A stretch of DNA of 64,000 bases from Agelas oroides (taxonomy: Eukaryota > Porifera > Demospongiae > Agelasida > Agelasidae). The stretch lies in the NCBI GenBank assembly GCA_949130485.1, contig OX422205.1, positions 2,524,415 through 2,588,414 on the forward strand. The letters run 5' to 3'. The position numbers and the translations under genes were made by a program. Numbering within the stretch: position 1 is the first letter of the stretch; each line of letters starts with the position of its first letter. This document shows, one piece after another, positions 1-10,879 of this stretch. Under the pieces are notes generated by a model. That model searched no databases, had not been told where the DNA came from, and was given only the letters and a program-made list of their open reading frames with translations.

Positions 1-1990
1 ACTAAAATAACTATGGTCGCAACAACACAATCTTTCTTAGAGTGCATGCGCAGTGGGTGACTTTGCATAACATCTAGGTCTGTTTTATAAGGGAGATGTG
101 GTTCGTTGATTGTTCATGCATGCATGATGTATAGAAGTGAATATGCTTTACCTGGAATCCTGTGGCTATTCCAAGCACGAACATGCAGCTGTATTCCAAC
201 TTGGCACAGTTTGCTACTCATCAATGACACACAGTATTTGGTGACTGGGCAGTCGAGGTCAATCACCATGTTTTGCTGCATCCATGTAAGGGCAGTTTTA
301 ACTGGGTAATTCACACGTGTGTTAACTTCAACCCAGTGTCTCTCTGCCAAGTGGTTCTGTTAGAAGGTGCATTTGCTGCAATAAGGTAAGAGACATGTCT
401 AAGACATCATTACACCTGATCAAGTAGCAGCTCATAATTATGTTGTGGAATGATGAAGAAGAGGGTGCTATTGACCAAATTATTGAGATGTCCAATATTA
501 CAGTCCTTCTTCTGCTCTTATGGGTTCAAGTTAATATGTGTGTAAATTACCCACTTATTATCAGACATCCAACTACACTCAATAACTCCCTTAATAACTT
601 CCCTTTCTTCATCATCATACTTGTTTGGACTGTGTCTGCACATATGGTGCTCTCTGAGTGTTTGTTCAAAAAGGTGACAACCAATTCTGAATATAGAGGA
701 TAAGTACAAACTCCAACAGTCCACACGCACTTAATCCCACAGTCCATGTTGCAATACAATAGGTCTGCATTAAAGTATAACGTACCATGTGCAAAGGCAA
801 TTGAATGGTCATTACTCAGTATTGTTTCTCACCTATGTCAGATAAACTTGGGGTGGAGTTTTAATAAGGAACCATGGATTACCATTCTGGAAGCATGAAA
901 AACGGAAAACAGATTGATTTTCAATTTTTCACTGCCAATGTAACTGGAAAAATGGAATATGAAAAACGATTTGATTTTTCATTGCCAATGTAGTAATGAA
1001 GGTGAGGGAAGAACAAACCAAAGTGTTCTCTGCATTTTGTTGTCATTCTGAAGTATACAGAGCATGGTAAACGGGGCCGTGTGTGGTTTTCTTGTGCTGG
1101 GTACAGGTACAAAAGATGGATGGACCAACAGTACACAGACCCACCTGAGTTTGATTTTTCGTTTCCTGGTAGTCAAAGTACGATGAAATCAGCTGAAATT
1201 CTTTTTCTAGAAAATTAATTTTTTTATTTGGACGAAAAGTGCACGCACCAAGGAGCTGAAAATCAAAGTGCACTGCTCACAAGATCGTAAGAAGATGGCT
1301 CAGTGCATTAAGTGCAATGACTGCAGACTTGTGAAAACATTGCTGCTTCTGTATTTAGGAAAAAAGAACTATTTACAAAAATGCAAACAGGTTGCAAAGT
1401 GAAGCGTTTCAGAAACGCATCGAAAACGGTCTTCGACTAGACGCGAAAAACGGAAAAACGCTGCTCGTAATTGCAAACGGTCATGTGACAATCACGAGTT
1501 TGCGTACTCGTGTTTGGAAAATGAAGAAAGTAGTTGCTGTGCAAGCTTTTTTGCTAGCCAGTTTGATTTCGGTTTATCAGTTGAATTGTCTGCCATATTA
1601 CTGTGTACCATCAAATTGTAAAACAAGTTTCCCAGAGTATAACCTTCTCCAGGCAATATTTTATCTCAAGAGGAAAAGTATGCAAAAAAGACGGCAGCGA
1701 AGATACTGGGTAAGGCCAGGGAGAACTCAATACCTTGTAGTTGTGAGTGACAGTTCTGCCTCATTGTCAGTCCATTTGAAGTTGCTTTTAGGTTGCTCGG
1801 TTTGCTTTCTACCACTGCCTGACATTTTGTTTGTACGTACGTCATGTGACTAGCGATATTAACGGTAAGTTATTAGAATTTTATTAATGACCGCTTTGCG
1901 TTCGACGCCGTTCGTGTAAATGCTACGAAAACGGCAAGAAACGCTGGTCTTTTTCACCTTTCTACCCTCCTGATGTCACTCAAATAAGAA
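1..1990. other. No supported gene; AT-rich non-coding sequence
   Basis: I see no recognisable gene here on either strand. The longest open stretch (1392-1853, plus, 153 codons) is basic at its start and cysteine-poor, has no domain I recognise and no clear splice context, so I do not call it a gene. A short motif resembling aaaacggcaa/aaaacggaaaaacg recurs around 1425-1460 and 1925-1945 but gives no defined element. Confidence 0.5.
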
Positions 1991-2003
1991 AAGATACCAG
2001 GCC

Positions 2004-2061
2004 CTATTCCGCTTTTTCGTACTGCAAGCGATGGGAAGCTGGGTGGGGCCTGGGAACAAGG

Positions 2062-2064
<3 letters not shown>
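2004..2064 (+). repeat. One end of a palindromic MITE family (ends ..GGGAACAAGGCTA)
   Basis: The stretch from the CTGCAAGCGATGGGAAGCTG region to GGGAACAAGGCTA matches the right terminal arm of the complete inverted-repeat element at 61381-61678 (same ACTGCAAGCGAT core, then ..GGTAACAAGGCTA). Only one arm is present here and it abuts a CA microsatellite. This is a solo or truncated end. Confidence 0.6.

Positions 2065-2138
<74 letters not shown>
2064..2138. repeat. (CA)n dinucleotide microsatellite
   Basis: About 37 perfect AC/CA units. Long open frames through it on the minus strand (Cys-Val repeats) are artefacts of the repeat. It starts exactly where the upstream MITE arm ends. Confidence 0.97.
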
Positions 2139-2142
<4 letters not shown>

Positions 2143-2238
2143 ACTCTAGTATGACACTCATGTGACCTAGCAGTGACTGTCACCAGATGATTACAGAACA
2201 TGGTTGGTTAGAGCAGAAACAGTTGTCATGTGACTTAC

Positions 2239-2356
2239 CTCTGCCATAGCATGCAGGTCCTGGGTTGGCTCCAGCAGATTCTGGTCCTACCACAAACAAT
2301 CCAGACCTGAAGATGAGCATAGAGCCCCCACCAGCTGCTACTGTGTTGATGTCAAG
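2239..2356 (-). CDS. OPLAH: 5-oxoprolinase (OPLAH-type), internal exon
   Basis: This exon encodes part of the N-terminal hydantoinase A-type half of ATP-dependent 5-oxoprolinase, the cytosolic gamma-glutamyl cycle enzyme that opens 5-oxo-L-proline to L-glutamate. Visible motifs are [10 protein letters not shown], then [13 protein letters not shown] and PGPACY, all highly conserved in eukaryotic 5-oxoprolinases. On the minus strand the exon is preceded by a long pyrimidine tract and CAG acceptor and followed by GTAAG. It starts in phase 0 with the Leu codon that follows ..QAPQ of the exon at 2895-3056, and ends in phase 1, so the gene must continue beyond the left edge of the window. No frame disruption is visible. 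The enzyme is about 1290 residues, so only a small part is here. Confidence 0.9.
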
Positions 2357-2894
2357 CTGGAGGAGGAGCAAGAGAAAGGAGGAAGAAAAGAAGGAAAGAA
2401 GCAGGAGGGAAAATAGGAGAAGGGGAGGGGGGGATGGAGGAAGGAATAATTGAGGTGGGGGAAATGGTAGCCTCATTTTCAGACTCTGGCTGAGATTTCA
2501 TTGCTTTTCATACTGTAGGGTGATGGGATATTGTGGAAGGGGGGATGGAAAAGGGAAATATAGAGCCGAGAGATATGGCTAAGAGAGTGGAATATGGGTG
2601 GGGGGATTAGGGTGCAGTGATGATGGAGGAGGGGGGATTGGATGAGGGGGAGACAGAGGACGGGGGGTATGGATGTGGGAGAGATGGAAGAGGGGGGTAT
2701 GGGGAGGGGGGAGACGGAGGACAGGGGGTATGGGGAGGGGGGAGATGGAGGATGAGGGTATGGATGAGGGGGTATGGGGAGGGGGGAGATGGAGGACGAG
2801 GGTATGGATGAGGGGGTATGGGGAGGGGGGAGATGGAGGACGGGGGATATAGGTGAGGGGATAGTAAGGAGGACACAACAAGTATTGAGCCAAC
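2357..2894. repeat. OPLAH intron with purine-rich minisatellite
   Basis: Intron between two OPLAH exons. It is extremely strand-asymmetric: purines on plus, pyrimidines on the transcribed strand. About 2617-2870 is a degenerate minisatellite of roughly 30-bp units built on GGTATGGGGAGGGGGGAGA and GGAGGAC, and 2360-2460 is a second purine tract that forms the polypyrimidine tract before the next acceptor. Runs of G suggest G-quadruplex potential. Long Pro/Ser open frames here are repeat artefacts. Confidence 0.85.
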
Positions 2895-3056
2895 CTGTGG
2901 TGCCTGAATACTGACACCAGCTGTTGTGCTCTCAAAGACGTGTTCGTATTCTCCATCGTAACGTGACACATCGGTAGAAGTCCCACCCATGTCGAAGCCA
3001 ATCACGGGAATATGCATGGAGTCGTCCTGATGATAAGTTGTGACAGCATAACCAAC
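2895..3056 (-). CDS. OPLAH: 5-oxoprolinase (OPLAH-type), internal exon
   Basis: A 162-bp (54-codon) exon. The translation begins [12 protein letters not shown], then [20 protein letters not shown] (the phosphate-binding GGTSTDV motif of the ASKHA-like hydantoinase fold), then HVFESTTAG and ends QAPQ. It starts and ends in phase 0 and joins directly to [11 protein letters not shown] of the exon at 2239-2356, reproducing the family order. Acceptor AG is at 3058-3057; the donor GTTGGC is weak but fits the frame. The missing upstream residues (..GPAGGV) are found only at 39514-39559. No stop or frameshift is seen. Confidence 0.92.
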
Positions 3057-3244
3057 CTTTTAGAGTGTATTGTGAGGGAGAGGAGATGATGGATGGAGAG
3101 CAGTGGGGAGGGGAGGGACAAGGATTTAGTGAGGAGAGGAGGAGGGATGGGGAACAATGGGGAGGAGAGAAGGGATGGGGAGAGAGATCGAGAGCAGGGG
3201 GAAGAGGAGGGAGATTGGAAGGTAAGTAAGAAGGAAGAAGAAAA
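3057..3244. other. Purine-rich low-complexity sequence
   Basis: GGA/GAGG-rich, non-coding; on the minus strand it is a long pyrimidine tract upstream of the OPLAH acceptor at 3057. No gene. Confidence 0.6.
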
Positions 3245-3920
3245 TGGCCTTTGTTAAACCTGGACCAGACCAAATGGAAGTGCACCTTGGTTATTGTGTG
3301 CAGTGTCAAGCTGGAGAGCCAAGCACTGTTGGCTATCTGAGCGTTCAGCTTTACTTTGAGTCATCCCTGCCTTGTGTGCATGAACTGTGAGTGTTTCCTT
3401 TGCCTTTCTCTATGACAATGACATTACACATTGAGTAAGTTGCAACTAGATAACTGGTACACAGTTGTAACCAAACAGGGATGATTCAAGGTACATTCAA
3501 AAAGTACACTTGGTGTGGCTTTCACTCTTCTACATGTGCGTGTCTAAGCGGAAAAGCCAGCAAGTGGCTAACTGTTTCCTACCTTTGAACAAGTTTGCCA
3601 ATACTTTTTCCAAGTGACACAAGATAATGACCAGCATGTAGTCCTCTCAGTAAAATACATCCAATAAATACAATCGCCAGAAACGACTAGACGGGGGTTC
3701 GGCAACGATAAAAATACCTAAGCCTAGGTTAGCGATTGGCTAGTTGATTGAATGAATTTGCTTTTGCGATATTTCACTCAAACTCAGAGTCAGAAGCTCC
3801 TGTGTCTACTCAGTCAAATATCAGCTCTTGTATGACTCGTTTACTGTGCTGTGCAATAACAACTACTTCCAGTGTACTTCCGGTCAGTCCAGTTTGGTCC
3901 AGGTTTTAACAAAGGACAAT
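3245..3920. mobile_element. MITE-like element with about 40-bp inverted ends
   Basis: The left end (about 3245-3283, containing TTTGTTAAACCTGGACCAGA) is the imperfect reverse complement of the right end (about 3873-3916, containing GTCCAGGTTTTAACAAAGGA). The interior shows no coding sequence. I cannot define a target-site duplication, so boundaries are approximate and the superfamily is unknown. Confidence 0.6.
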
Positions 3921-4586
3921 GAAATGGAGGGGAAGTGTAGTAATTTAGTACTCAGATAGCTAATAGTACATTGTAGCCATAGATATATGACACGGAACAG
4001 GATTGGAAACAAGTCACGTGCACATATTGATCACATACTGACCAGCACGAGCCATCCACGTTTGTGTTAATGGATTGTGGAAGGTGATGATTGCCAATAG
4101 TGGCTGTATCCAGAGGTGACTTATTCGTGAAGACAAAAGAGGAAGAGTTTGTGGGACTGGAGTGACGCTACATATCTGGTGGTTACATCATGGTACAAGT
4201 TACGGGTAGCTCAGTTGGGAGGAGGGCTTTATATGGGTATAGGTGGTATATGAAGAACTACTTTTTCACATTTTGGTGAGGTCTTAATTGTTGATACCTA
4301 GTCATGTGGGGCCATGCAAATCTAAAGAGGCATACAGAATGGCAAAGGTTTTTTTGGTACGAATGGGTAGATGAAAGATGTCTAATGGGATAAACTCACA
4401 TGTGAACTAGACGTAGGCATTATGAGACAGCTAGTATTATGAGACACTCAATGAATTGTAACTAAACCACTGGATAAACACTCGGGTACACATAGTTTCA
4501 GGGTTCCAAGTTCAATGTTAACTAATGCGCATGTGCATATGGAGAAAGGGCTGTCATGATAAAAAAGATCCCCCCCTGGCATTGTT
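3921..4586. other. No gene seen
   Basis: Non-coding. A short stretch at about 4200-4225 resembles the 5' half of a tRNA (TAGCTCAGTTGGGAGGA) but lacks a B box; nothing else is supported. Confidence 0.4.
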
Positions 4587-6122
4587 GTGCGGCTACTGAC
4601 AACGCATCAACTCTCGAACGGACATAGACAAGATGGCAAGATGCATCAGCGTCACAACAATCGAAGAGCTGTCAGATCAGGACATTTCAAACAGCTCGAG
4701 GAAAGCATTGACTCAACAGATGAGAATGTCAACCAGTCTGAGGAGACAGCTGTTGATCTCATAGCTACAAAAAGGAGATGTGATGATGATGTGTGACGAT
4801 GAGAACATGATGAAGGATGATTTGACAGAGGGGTCTCAGCTGTTGATGATAATGAACAAGAAGTCATAACCAGTCACAGTTCAGAAAATCATTTCAGCGC
4901 TGGATGAAGCTTCAGCTGTTGAACGTAAGTACGGTACTGCATTTGCTAATGATTGTAGCTAGTTATACTTACAGTGTTGACAAATTTTCTGGATTTCTGA
5001 CAGAGAAAAGCAAGGTGGAACCACCAACAAACAAGTCAATTGTTATATACCTTCCACGGTTCCAAAACCCAAGAAAATGAAGAGTTCAGAAAAGGAGAAC
5101 ATTCTTCAGGCAGCAAAAGCTGAGGTGTTTAATTGTTGAAATAATATTATGAATTTGGCATACACGAATCCATTCAATTTTGACTTACAGCTCGCTCGTA
5201 CACCACAACGCAAGTTAAAAGCGGTATCAGAGCAGGTGACACCACAGCACCAATCAAGCTTGGAGCAGACATCAGCAAATGATCATTGTATAACAAATAG
5301 GGTATGTATTTGTGTTGTTTGGTAGCCATTGCCATACCAACATGTTTTTGACTGGGAGCATACTAGTTAGTTAATGAACACAGGAATAGCAGTATACACA
5401 ATCTGTCCACTACAGGATCGGAGATCAAAGACGTGCTGCACACAGTTGTCTCTCTGTTGAAGCAAGGCCATGGCATTGTGATGGGAGTTGCTTGTAAGAA
5501 GGAAGTGGGAGAGGCTTACATTGTTAGCATACCCAGACTCAGAGTTGAGTGTGTCTTCTGTAATCCAATTGGTCAAAGCTTGGTCTAGTATGCCTACATA
5601 AAAATGCATTATAAACTGTAGGATATACTAATTAATTGCCTTATTCAATCCACCTAATCCAGGTCAAAGGAGTGAATCTACTTCGTATTCCCACTGAAGA
5701 TATCTATGCGTATGGCAGAGCGTTGCTGGATCACCTGTTTAGTAAACGAGAACAGAACGTATCTGTGGTGCTGAAGATGATAAAAAGTGAAAAACCACCA
5801 CTCTCTGCAAGGAGAGTTGAGAAGATGTTTGCTACGTAACTGAAAATATTAACACTACCATTGTTATGCTGTATACCCACAAGGTACATTTTAATATATT
5901 CACTGCTTTGTTTCACTCTATATTACAGATTGTATTCATTGGAGGTATGGAGACTCATATGACCACAAAGCATTGATGACCACCCTCAATCAAAAGTGTA
6001 GAGACGCTAAGCCAGACTCACAAGTTAACTACCTTTATCACTGCACATTATGGCTAACTTGGTTGTATACGTATCTGTATCAATTATTAAATTTAAATTT
6101 CAAGAGGTTTGACCGAGCATGA
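4587..6122 (+). CDS. BEN-domain protein gene, multi-exon (copy 1)
   Basis: BEN domains bind DNA or chromatin proteins, so a nuclear role is likely. The last two exons carry the domain: 5663-5834 encodes VNLLRIPTEDIYAYGRALLD, HLFSKRE and PPLSARRVEKMF, and after an intron 5952-6122 encodes YGDSYDHKALMTTLNQKCRD and a stop at 6120-6122; the LNQKCRDA ending is typical of BEN. Upstream coding pieces are visible at about 5004-5124 (basic, PKPKKMKSSEKEN), 5191-5301 (LARTPQRKLKAVSEQ, phase 0) and 5424-5493 (IKDVLHTVVSLLKQG, coiled-coil-like). The first exon is uncertain: an acidic open frame at 4587-4796 is a candidate. Exon joins before 5663 are not fully consistent in phase, so exact boundaries are provisional. 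It is paralogous in layout to the gene at 48.9-51.1 kb. Confidence 0.5.
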
Positions 6123-6277
6123 TACTTGCATGAATCACGCAACATCATAAGCTCAGATCTTAGCAGGAATCTATGCGTAGATCTTGCAGGATTCATACCA
6201 TGAATCACGCAAGATTCCAACTTCAGGATCATACAGGATCCTGGTTCCAAAACCACACAATATCCAACTTGGGAATT

Positions 6278-6375
6278 AGTCTCGTGCCCAGACCCTCCCC
6301 GCACATGCAAGAGAGAGGGTCTGGTGTTCTGAGTGACTTTTCTTGTCACATGGGGCAGGGTAGCTCCCCGATCTG
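6278..6375. repeat. Short palindromic repeat related to the CCAGACCCTCCCC family
   Basis: Contains GTGCCCAGACCCTCCCCGCA followed by AGAGAGAGGGTCTGG, an imperfect inverted repeat of the same broad family as 24048-24106 and 31632-31829. Short ORFs crossing it (..LVPRPSP..) are repeat-derived. Confidence 0.5.
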
Positions 6376-6451
6376 AGAGCTCAAATCAGATTCCAGAACG
6401 CATAATTACACGCGATGACGTAGGCAATCGAGCACGAGATCTAGTCCATAA

Positions 6452-8000
6452 ATGGCGAATGAAGAAGAGAGAACTGAGGAAGTGTCTATCCCCAGGCTGG
6501 ATAAATTTGTTGTACCAAAACAAGATCTAAATATTGCAATTCTCCCTGCCTTTCAGGACCTTGGATACGACAAGCCTACTGCAGAGCAAGCTAAGCCAAT
6601 TCATTTGTGGATGGGATGTCTTGGTGATCTTGCTGACTGGAGGGGGGAAATCTATGTGTTTCGCGACCTTTCCACTCGTGTTTGACAATCTCCGAAAGAA
6701 CGTCATACAAATCCAAACAGTGCTGAATGGTGGTTACCAAGTGGTGTATGCAAGCCCCGAGTCTTTCCTCATTATACCAAGGTGGTGAGATATGCTCTCA
6801 GCAAAGGTTTATACTGACAACCTTGTTGCAGTTGTAGTAGACGAGGTTCACTATTTATACATGGTAAAAGTTTGGAACAGTAGGTTTATCGGTGTGATCA
6901 CTGACTGAAAAGGTGTAAATTAGATTCATCTCACTGCTATCTATTCTTGTTAGGTTCTGACTTCCGGACAGAATTTAGCTGTATTTCGAAATTCGCTCAG
7001 TCATTCCGAAAACAGTGAACTTGATGGTGCTCACTGCTACTGCCTCACCAAGCAACAAGAAGACAATCATGGCGAAGCTATACATGGAGGAAGAAAAGTG
7101 TACCATCATAGAAAAGCTTCCAAACAAGCTGAACATCAAGTACCTTGTACAGGCAGCTCCAGACACTATGACTGCAATGTTGCATCCCTTAATTGGAGAA
7201 GTATGAGCACATGGGAAGCTTGCAAAGATATTTTGTAAGTCATATACTGACTTGATCGAGGTTACCTCAACTTAGTCACTGAATTACATGATTGTGACTG
7301 CCTGCATTGTTGAATCATCAGACAGTAGCAAACAACCAGTCTGTGAGATGTATTCAGCATCAACTGCAGAAGATGTCAAAGATGCAGTACTGCATGCAAT
7401 CATTTACTGATCCCACTGGCCATGTTTGCATAGTAATTTGCCACCATCGCATTTGGCATGGGACTTGATGTACAGTAATCCATCCACTTGGGACCATCAG
7501 ACAGCATTCAGGCCTATGTTCAAGAATCTGGCCGATGTGGACGTGATGAACAGGACTCCATTGCTCTTCTATATTATCAGAATAAAGATGTTTCTAAAGC
7601 GAGTAGTGCTTCAGACTCCATAAAAGCTTATTGCACAAACAATTGTGTAGAAGGCAGCAGTTGATGAAAGAATTTGATGCTTCAGACATAGTTGAACATC
7701 CACAAATGTAACTGTGAGCAAAACTGCACTTGTAAAGATCGCAGAGTTGTCTATCCATTGACAGAATACGAAGTTTCTCAAACAGTTGCTGTAGATGTAG
7801 ATGCTTACACAGCATCTCCCACAAAGAAGTGGAGAAGGAAAAGGCACCCAGAATTGCACACAATGCTAATAGAGTACCAAAATAGCTTGTGGAATTGCAT
7901 GGACGAGAATGGACGTCAGCTTCCACTTCTCATTGGTGTTAAAATACCCTCGGGTTTACCAAATGCAGTGATTAATCTGAGGAAGCCGACAAAATTTTGA
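6452..8000 (+). pseudogene. RecQ-like DNA helicase relic
   Basis: A decayed superfamily 2 helicase. In order: an N-terminal LDKFVVPKQDL and FQDLGYDKPTAEQAKPIH (Q-motif-like), a Walker A motif LLTGGGKSMCFATFPLVF reached only after a frameshift near 6600, VVYASPESFL (motif Ib region), VVVDEVHYL (motif II, DEVH, 6835-6856), VLTATASPSNKK (motif III, 7024-7050), and, in a further frame, the C-terminal RecA-like lobe with IAFGMGLDV and QESGRCGRDEQDS (motif VI, QESGRxGRDxxxS; 7510-7560). Multiple frameshifts and stops rule out function. RecQ-like genes of this kind occur in many copies in invertebrate genomes, possibly as transposon passengers; that link is inference. An open Cys-rich tail (7692-8000) follows. 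Confidence 0.75.
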
Positions 8001-8124
8001 GTGTATATGATGTAATAGAGTGTGGAGTTATGTTAAGGGCACATGCTCAACATATATTTGTTCAATCATAAATATACATTATAAAAATATCCAGTTAATA
8101 ATAACAATAAAACTATGACTCTTA

Positions 8125-8220
8125 TTATAAAAAGTGACCATAAACTCTGGCAAATGTCTGTTGTTTAAGGAGGGCTTTCTGCTGCTCTTTAAGATAGTTG
8201 ACAAGTGCTTTCTTATCCAT
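8125..8220 (-). CDS. Small lysine/glutamine-rich ORF downstream of DUF6589
   Basis: A 31-codon frame beginning MDKKALVNYLKEQQKALLKQ. It reads like real coding sequence (amphipathic, helix-forming) and lies just 3' of the DUF6589 relic on the same strand. It could be the terminal exon or an independent remnant. Function unknown. Confidence 0.3.
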   Translation of the reverse strand: MDKKALVNYLKEQQKALLKQQTFARVYGHFL

Positions 8221-8265
8221 GTTTGGTACTATGTTAGGCTGTATGGATGGGAAAGTCTTGTGTAC

Positions 8266-8820
8266 TCAGCCTGGAATATAGTAAAATACAGAAGATGATT
8301 CAGTTAGCTCTTTGATGATTTTCTTCTCATCAGTAGCCGCATTAGGTCCACTGTGTACCTGACTCATTGGGCTCACACCACCCACGCTGTCAAAAGCATC
8401 GCACGCATTCATGATACCATTTAAACGTTTGCCACACTGCACGATTGAAGATTCATCCACATTTGCACCCACATTAACTACATAGTCTTTCACGGTCCAG
8501 TTGAGGTGCTCCATATGGAGATCTGCAGGTATATTGTGACCTAACCCCCCTCTCAAGTTTACAACACGTCCCCACTTCATTTGTGAGGCAATCTTTGGGG
8601 ATGCAGCTGCATGAATTGATGCAAGCAGTTGAAAAGCTTCTTTTTGATAGTTGATGTGTCCCGCAGATCGGTAGTAGAGAAACATCATTTTCCAACAATG
8701 AAGTATTCTGTCTCCATCCCCCTCACGAATAGCGTCCTTGAACTCAAAGAGCAGGAGACTGTCATTAAGAACAGCAGATGCATAATTGAATATGCCATCT
8801 GGGGCTGCCTTCTTCACAAC
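8266..8820 (-). CDS. DUF6589-family protein, C-terminal exon
   Basis: About 185 residues without internal stop, entered through a good acceptor (TCAG at 8824-8821) and ending with TGA. The block REGDGDRILHCWKMMFLYYR, then AGHINYQKEAFQLLASIHA and LHMEHLNWTVKDYV matches the C-terminal signature of DUF6589 proteins, abundant in cnidarian, sponge and fungal genomes and probably transposon-associated. No biochemical function is established. Upstream exons are not identifiable in 8.8-9.1 kb. It converges on the RecQ relic. Confidence 0.7.
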   Translation of the reverse strand, partial: VVKKAAPDGIFNYASAVLNDSLLLFEFKDAIREGDGDRILHCWKMMFLYYRSAGHINYQKEAFQLLASIHAAASPKIASQMKWGRVVNLRGGLGHNIPADLHMEHLNWTVKDYVVNVGANVDESSIVQCGKRLNGIMNACDAFDSVGGVSPMSQVHSGPNAATDEKKIIKELTESSSVFYYIPG

Positions 8821-9195
8821 CTGACTTGCCTGTGAACAAGCAGCAGCTTATGTGACTGTAACTGGAAGACTGTGTTGTTGACATTGCACAGGGACTGAAT
8901 TGAGGCCTGGCGCTACTCCTTCACAGCCGTTAATATTATGAGTGATTTCAATGGAGTATACCCTCTTAACCCCGGAGAAGTGACAGATCGGCAACTAGAT
9001 CTTCCAAAGGGCCTTCATCCACAGCCAGAGAATACCAAAATAACCCTATAGCCCCAAGCCCTTGTTGCTTGTAATACATGAAGCTACTCAGCTGTTCATT
9101 TCACTCAAACCGCCATTGTTTGATATTGACTATAAGCTCTCAATTTCTGTATGCTCTCAATTTCTGTATGCTAGCAATATACATATTTGTTACAG

Positions 9196-9380
9196 GGAAA
9201 AGGAAACTGAGATTTGATGCCAGGAAGAATTTTGAGCGCAAGAAGTACAAGAGAATTAGTGAACTCACAGTTTCTATTCTGTTGGAGCATGCCTCTGTTA
9301 GTGCCAATGATGCCGACCCTTCAGAGCTTATCATCAGCCTACCTCTGTCAGCTTACACATCAGCCACACTGTCTGCATGA
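9196..9380 (+). pseudogene. Orphan coding fragment, unassigned
   Basis: After a CAG acceptor-like site an open stretch reads GKRKLRFDARKNFERKKYKR then ISELTVSILLEHASVSA, charged and helix-like, ending at TGA. I do not recognise the family. It sits directly before the P-like transposase relic and may belong to it or to another element. Confidence 0.25.
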
Positions 9381-9479
9381 TGTTATTGCTCTCCACTCCA
9401 GGGTGAGTAGGTCTAATGCGTTGCCTGCAGGATGGACTCTAGCCTGTTTGCCTGCCAAAAAGTCACTTAGTTACTTTTG

Positions 9480-9870
9480 GCTTGCTCAGATGAAGCAAGC
9501 TCCGGGCTAAACTAACCTGCATAACTGCCAGCCGAGGTGTTTCCTTGGATGACAGTACAACCTCTGACTTACATCAGATTATGCAGGAAGAGGAGGGCAG
9601 GTGGTACAAAAGTTTCTCCCAGGCTCCTTTCAGCAGATTTTCTGGCTGCAACAGATGGAGGTCAGGGAAAGAGAAGCAAGGGATGTGTTGGCACCCACTG
9701 ATGGTTAAGTGGTGTATTTGGACAAATGGGAGAAGAGTGTGGAAGCAAGGAAGGGATGAATCATTCACCAAGGCCGAGAGGCTACTTTATACTTAGTCTA
9801 GCTGTGCCAGTGTATCTCCCCATACACGAATATAGAGCCATCTCTCTCCACAGACAATTCTAGACATTCA
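9480..9870 (+). pseudogene. P-element/THAP9-like transposase relic (copy 1)
   Basis: Near-duplicate of 20440-20870. Frame pieces read SFQQIFWLQQMEVREREA and, in another frame, WHPLMVKWCIW, which correspond to the conserved (F/S)FxxxxWxQQ ... WHPLxIxWCL region of P-like transposases of the THAP9 type. Several frameshifts. Not functional. Confidence 0.5.
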
Positions 9871-10100
9871 CTCAACTTTTTAGCCAGATTGCGCGGAACA
9901 TTTACATTACAACGATTTCAACTGCATCATGCTGAAAAGGGGATACAGAATCTTGGTTGCAACTACTTTGCAAATGTATCCATGAATCTGTAAGTTTTAA
10001 TCATCCAATACTTGTTCCATACTGGGATCTGCAGGTTTAAAAGATGACTGATGTCGGTTTCTCTCAGGTTGTTTTGTACACGTGTTTGTGAGTTTCCACA

Positions 10101-10830
10101 ATGCCTGTAAAAGTGAGCTCAGGCAGTTGGTGTTTTGGTCTGAATAACAAGCAAGCAGAAGGCAGTGCTAACGCGGCTCTGCAAAGCAACGCTGAGTGGA
10201 GCTCAATGGTGAAGATAAAGACCAAGACAAAGCCTAGCATCGCTTCCAAGTCTGCCAGCTACCCTGAAAGAGCCAAGTTGGTAAGCCCTGACGAACGTAG
10301 ATTCAATGTAATAATCTATGGTATCAAAGAGTGTAAGAAGGGTACTCCAAGGCATGTGAGAACAAGCAATGATATGAAGTCTGTAAGTGAAATAATTCAG
10401 GGCATTTGCCCCGACATTCCAAGCCAAGCAATTCGTGACAGTGTGAGGTTGGGTAGGTACACCGAGGGTCGTAACCGCCCCTTGCTGGCTAAACTCAATC
10501 GCTCTTGTGATGTGCTGAGCATTTTGGCCAGTCGGCAGAAATTAGTTCAGTCTGAGACTCCTGGAGTCTTTATTAAACCCCACCAGTCCCCCCTTGAAAG
10601 GTCCACTGAAGCTACTTTGTTACGTCAATGGAAGCTACTTATCGAATCGGGCACAGACAAAAAAGATATTAGAATTCGTGGCAACAGCATTTTCGTCAGG
10701 AAGATAAAATATGGCTCAGCTAATGCTTCCGAATTCAAGCTTCATACCCCTGTCATTCCTTCAGACTCAGAGGAAACCAGCGACAATATTTTACTCTCTG
10801 AACCCAGTATAGCTTCTGCTATTCAACCTA
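10101..10830 (+). CDS. LINE ORF1 protein
   Basis: Starts at ATG 10101 (MPVKVSSGSWCFGLNNKQ). The middle part has the RRM-like ORF1p pattern: DERRFNVIIYGIKECKKGTP, a spacer, then IRDSVRLGRYTEGRNRPLLA, LSILASRQKLV and LLRQWKLLIESGTDKKDIRI, as in CR1/L2/Jockey ORF1 proteins that bind element RNA. The open frame runs to 11135, but residues after about 245 have no ORF1 character and overlap the ORF2 start in another frame, so the true stop was probably lost. The same 5' leader and first codons occur at 26.4 kb. Confidence 0.65.
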
Positions 10831-10879
10831 TTGTTCCTCTGAAAATCATGACCTTCCCAACATGGTCCTGGTCACAGCC

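Noticed and set aside
1392..1853. 153-codon ORF as a gene
   Set aside because: No domain, no splice context and no codon regularity distinguishing it from chance.
1976..2201. Cys-Val repeat ORFs
   Set aside because: Translations of the (CA)n microsatellite.
4200..4226. tRNA gene
   Set aside because: Only a 5' half with A-box-like TAGCTCAGTTGGGA; no B box or acceptor pairing within range.
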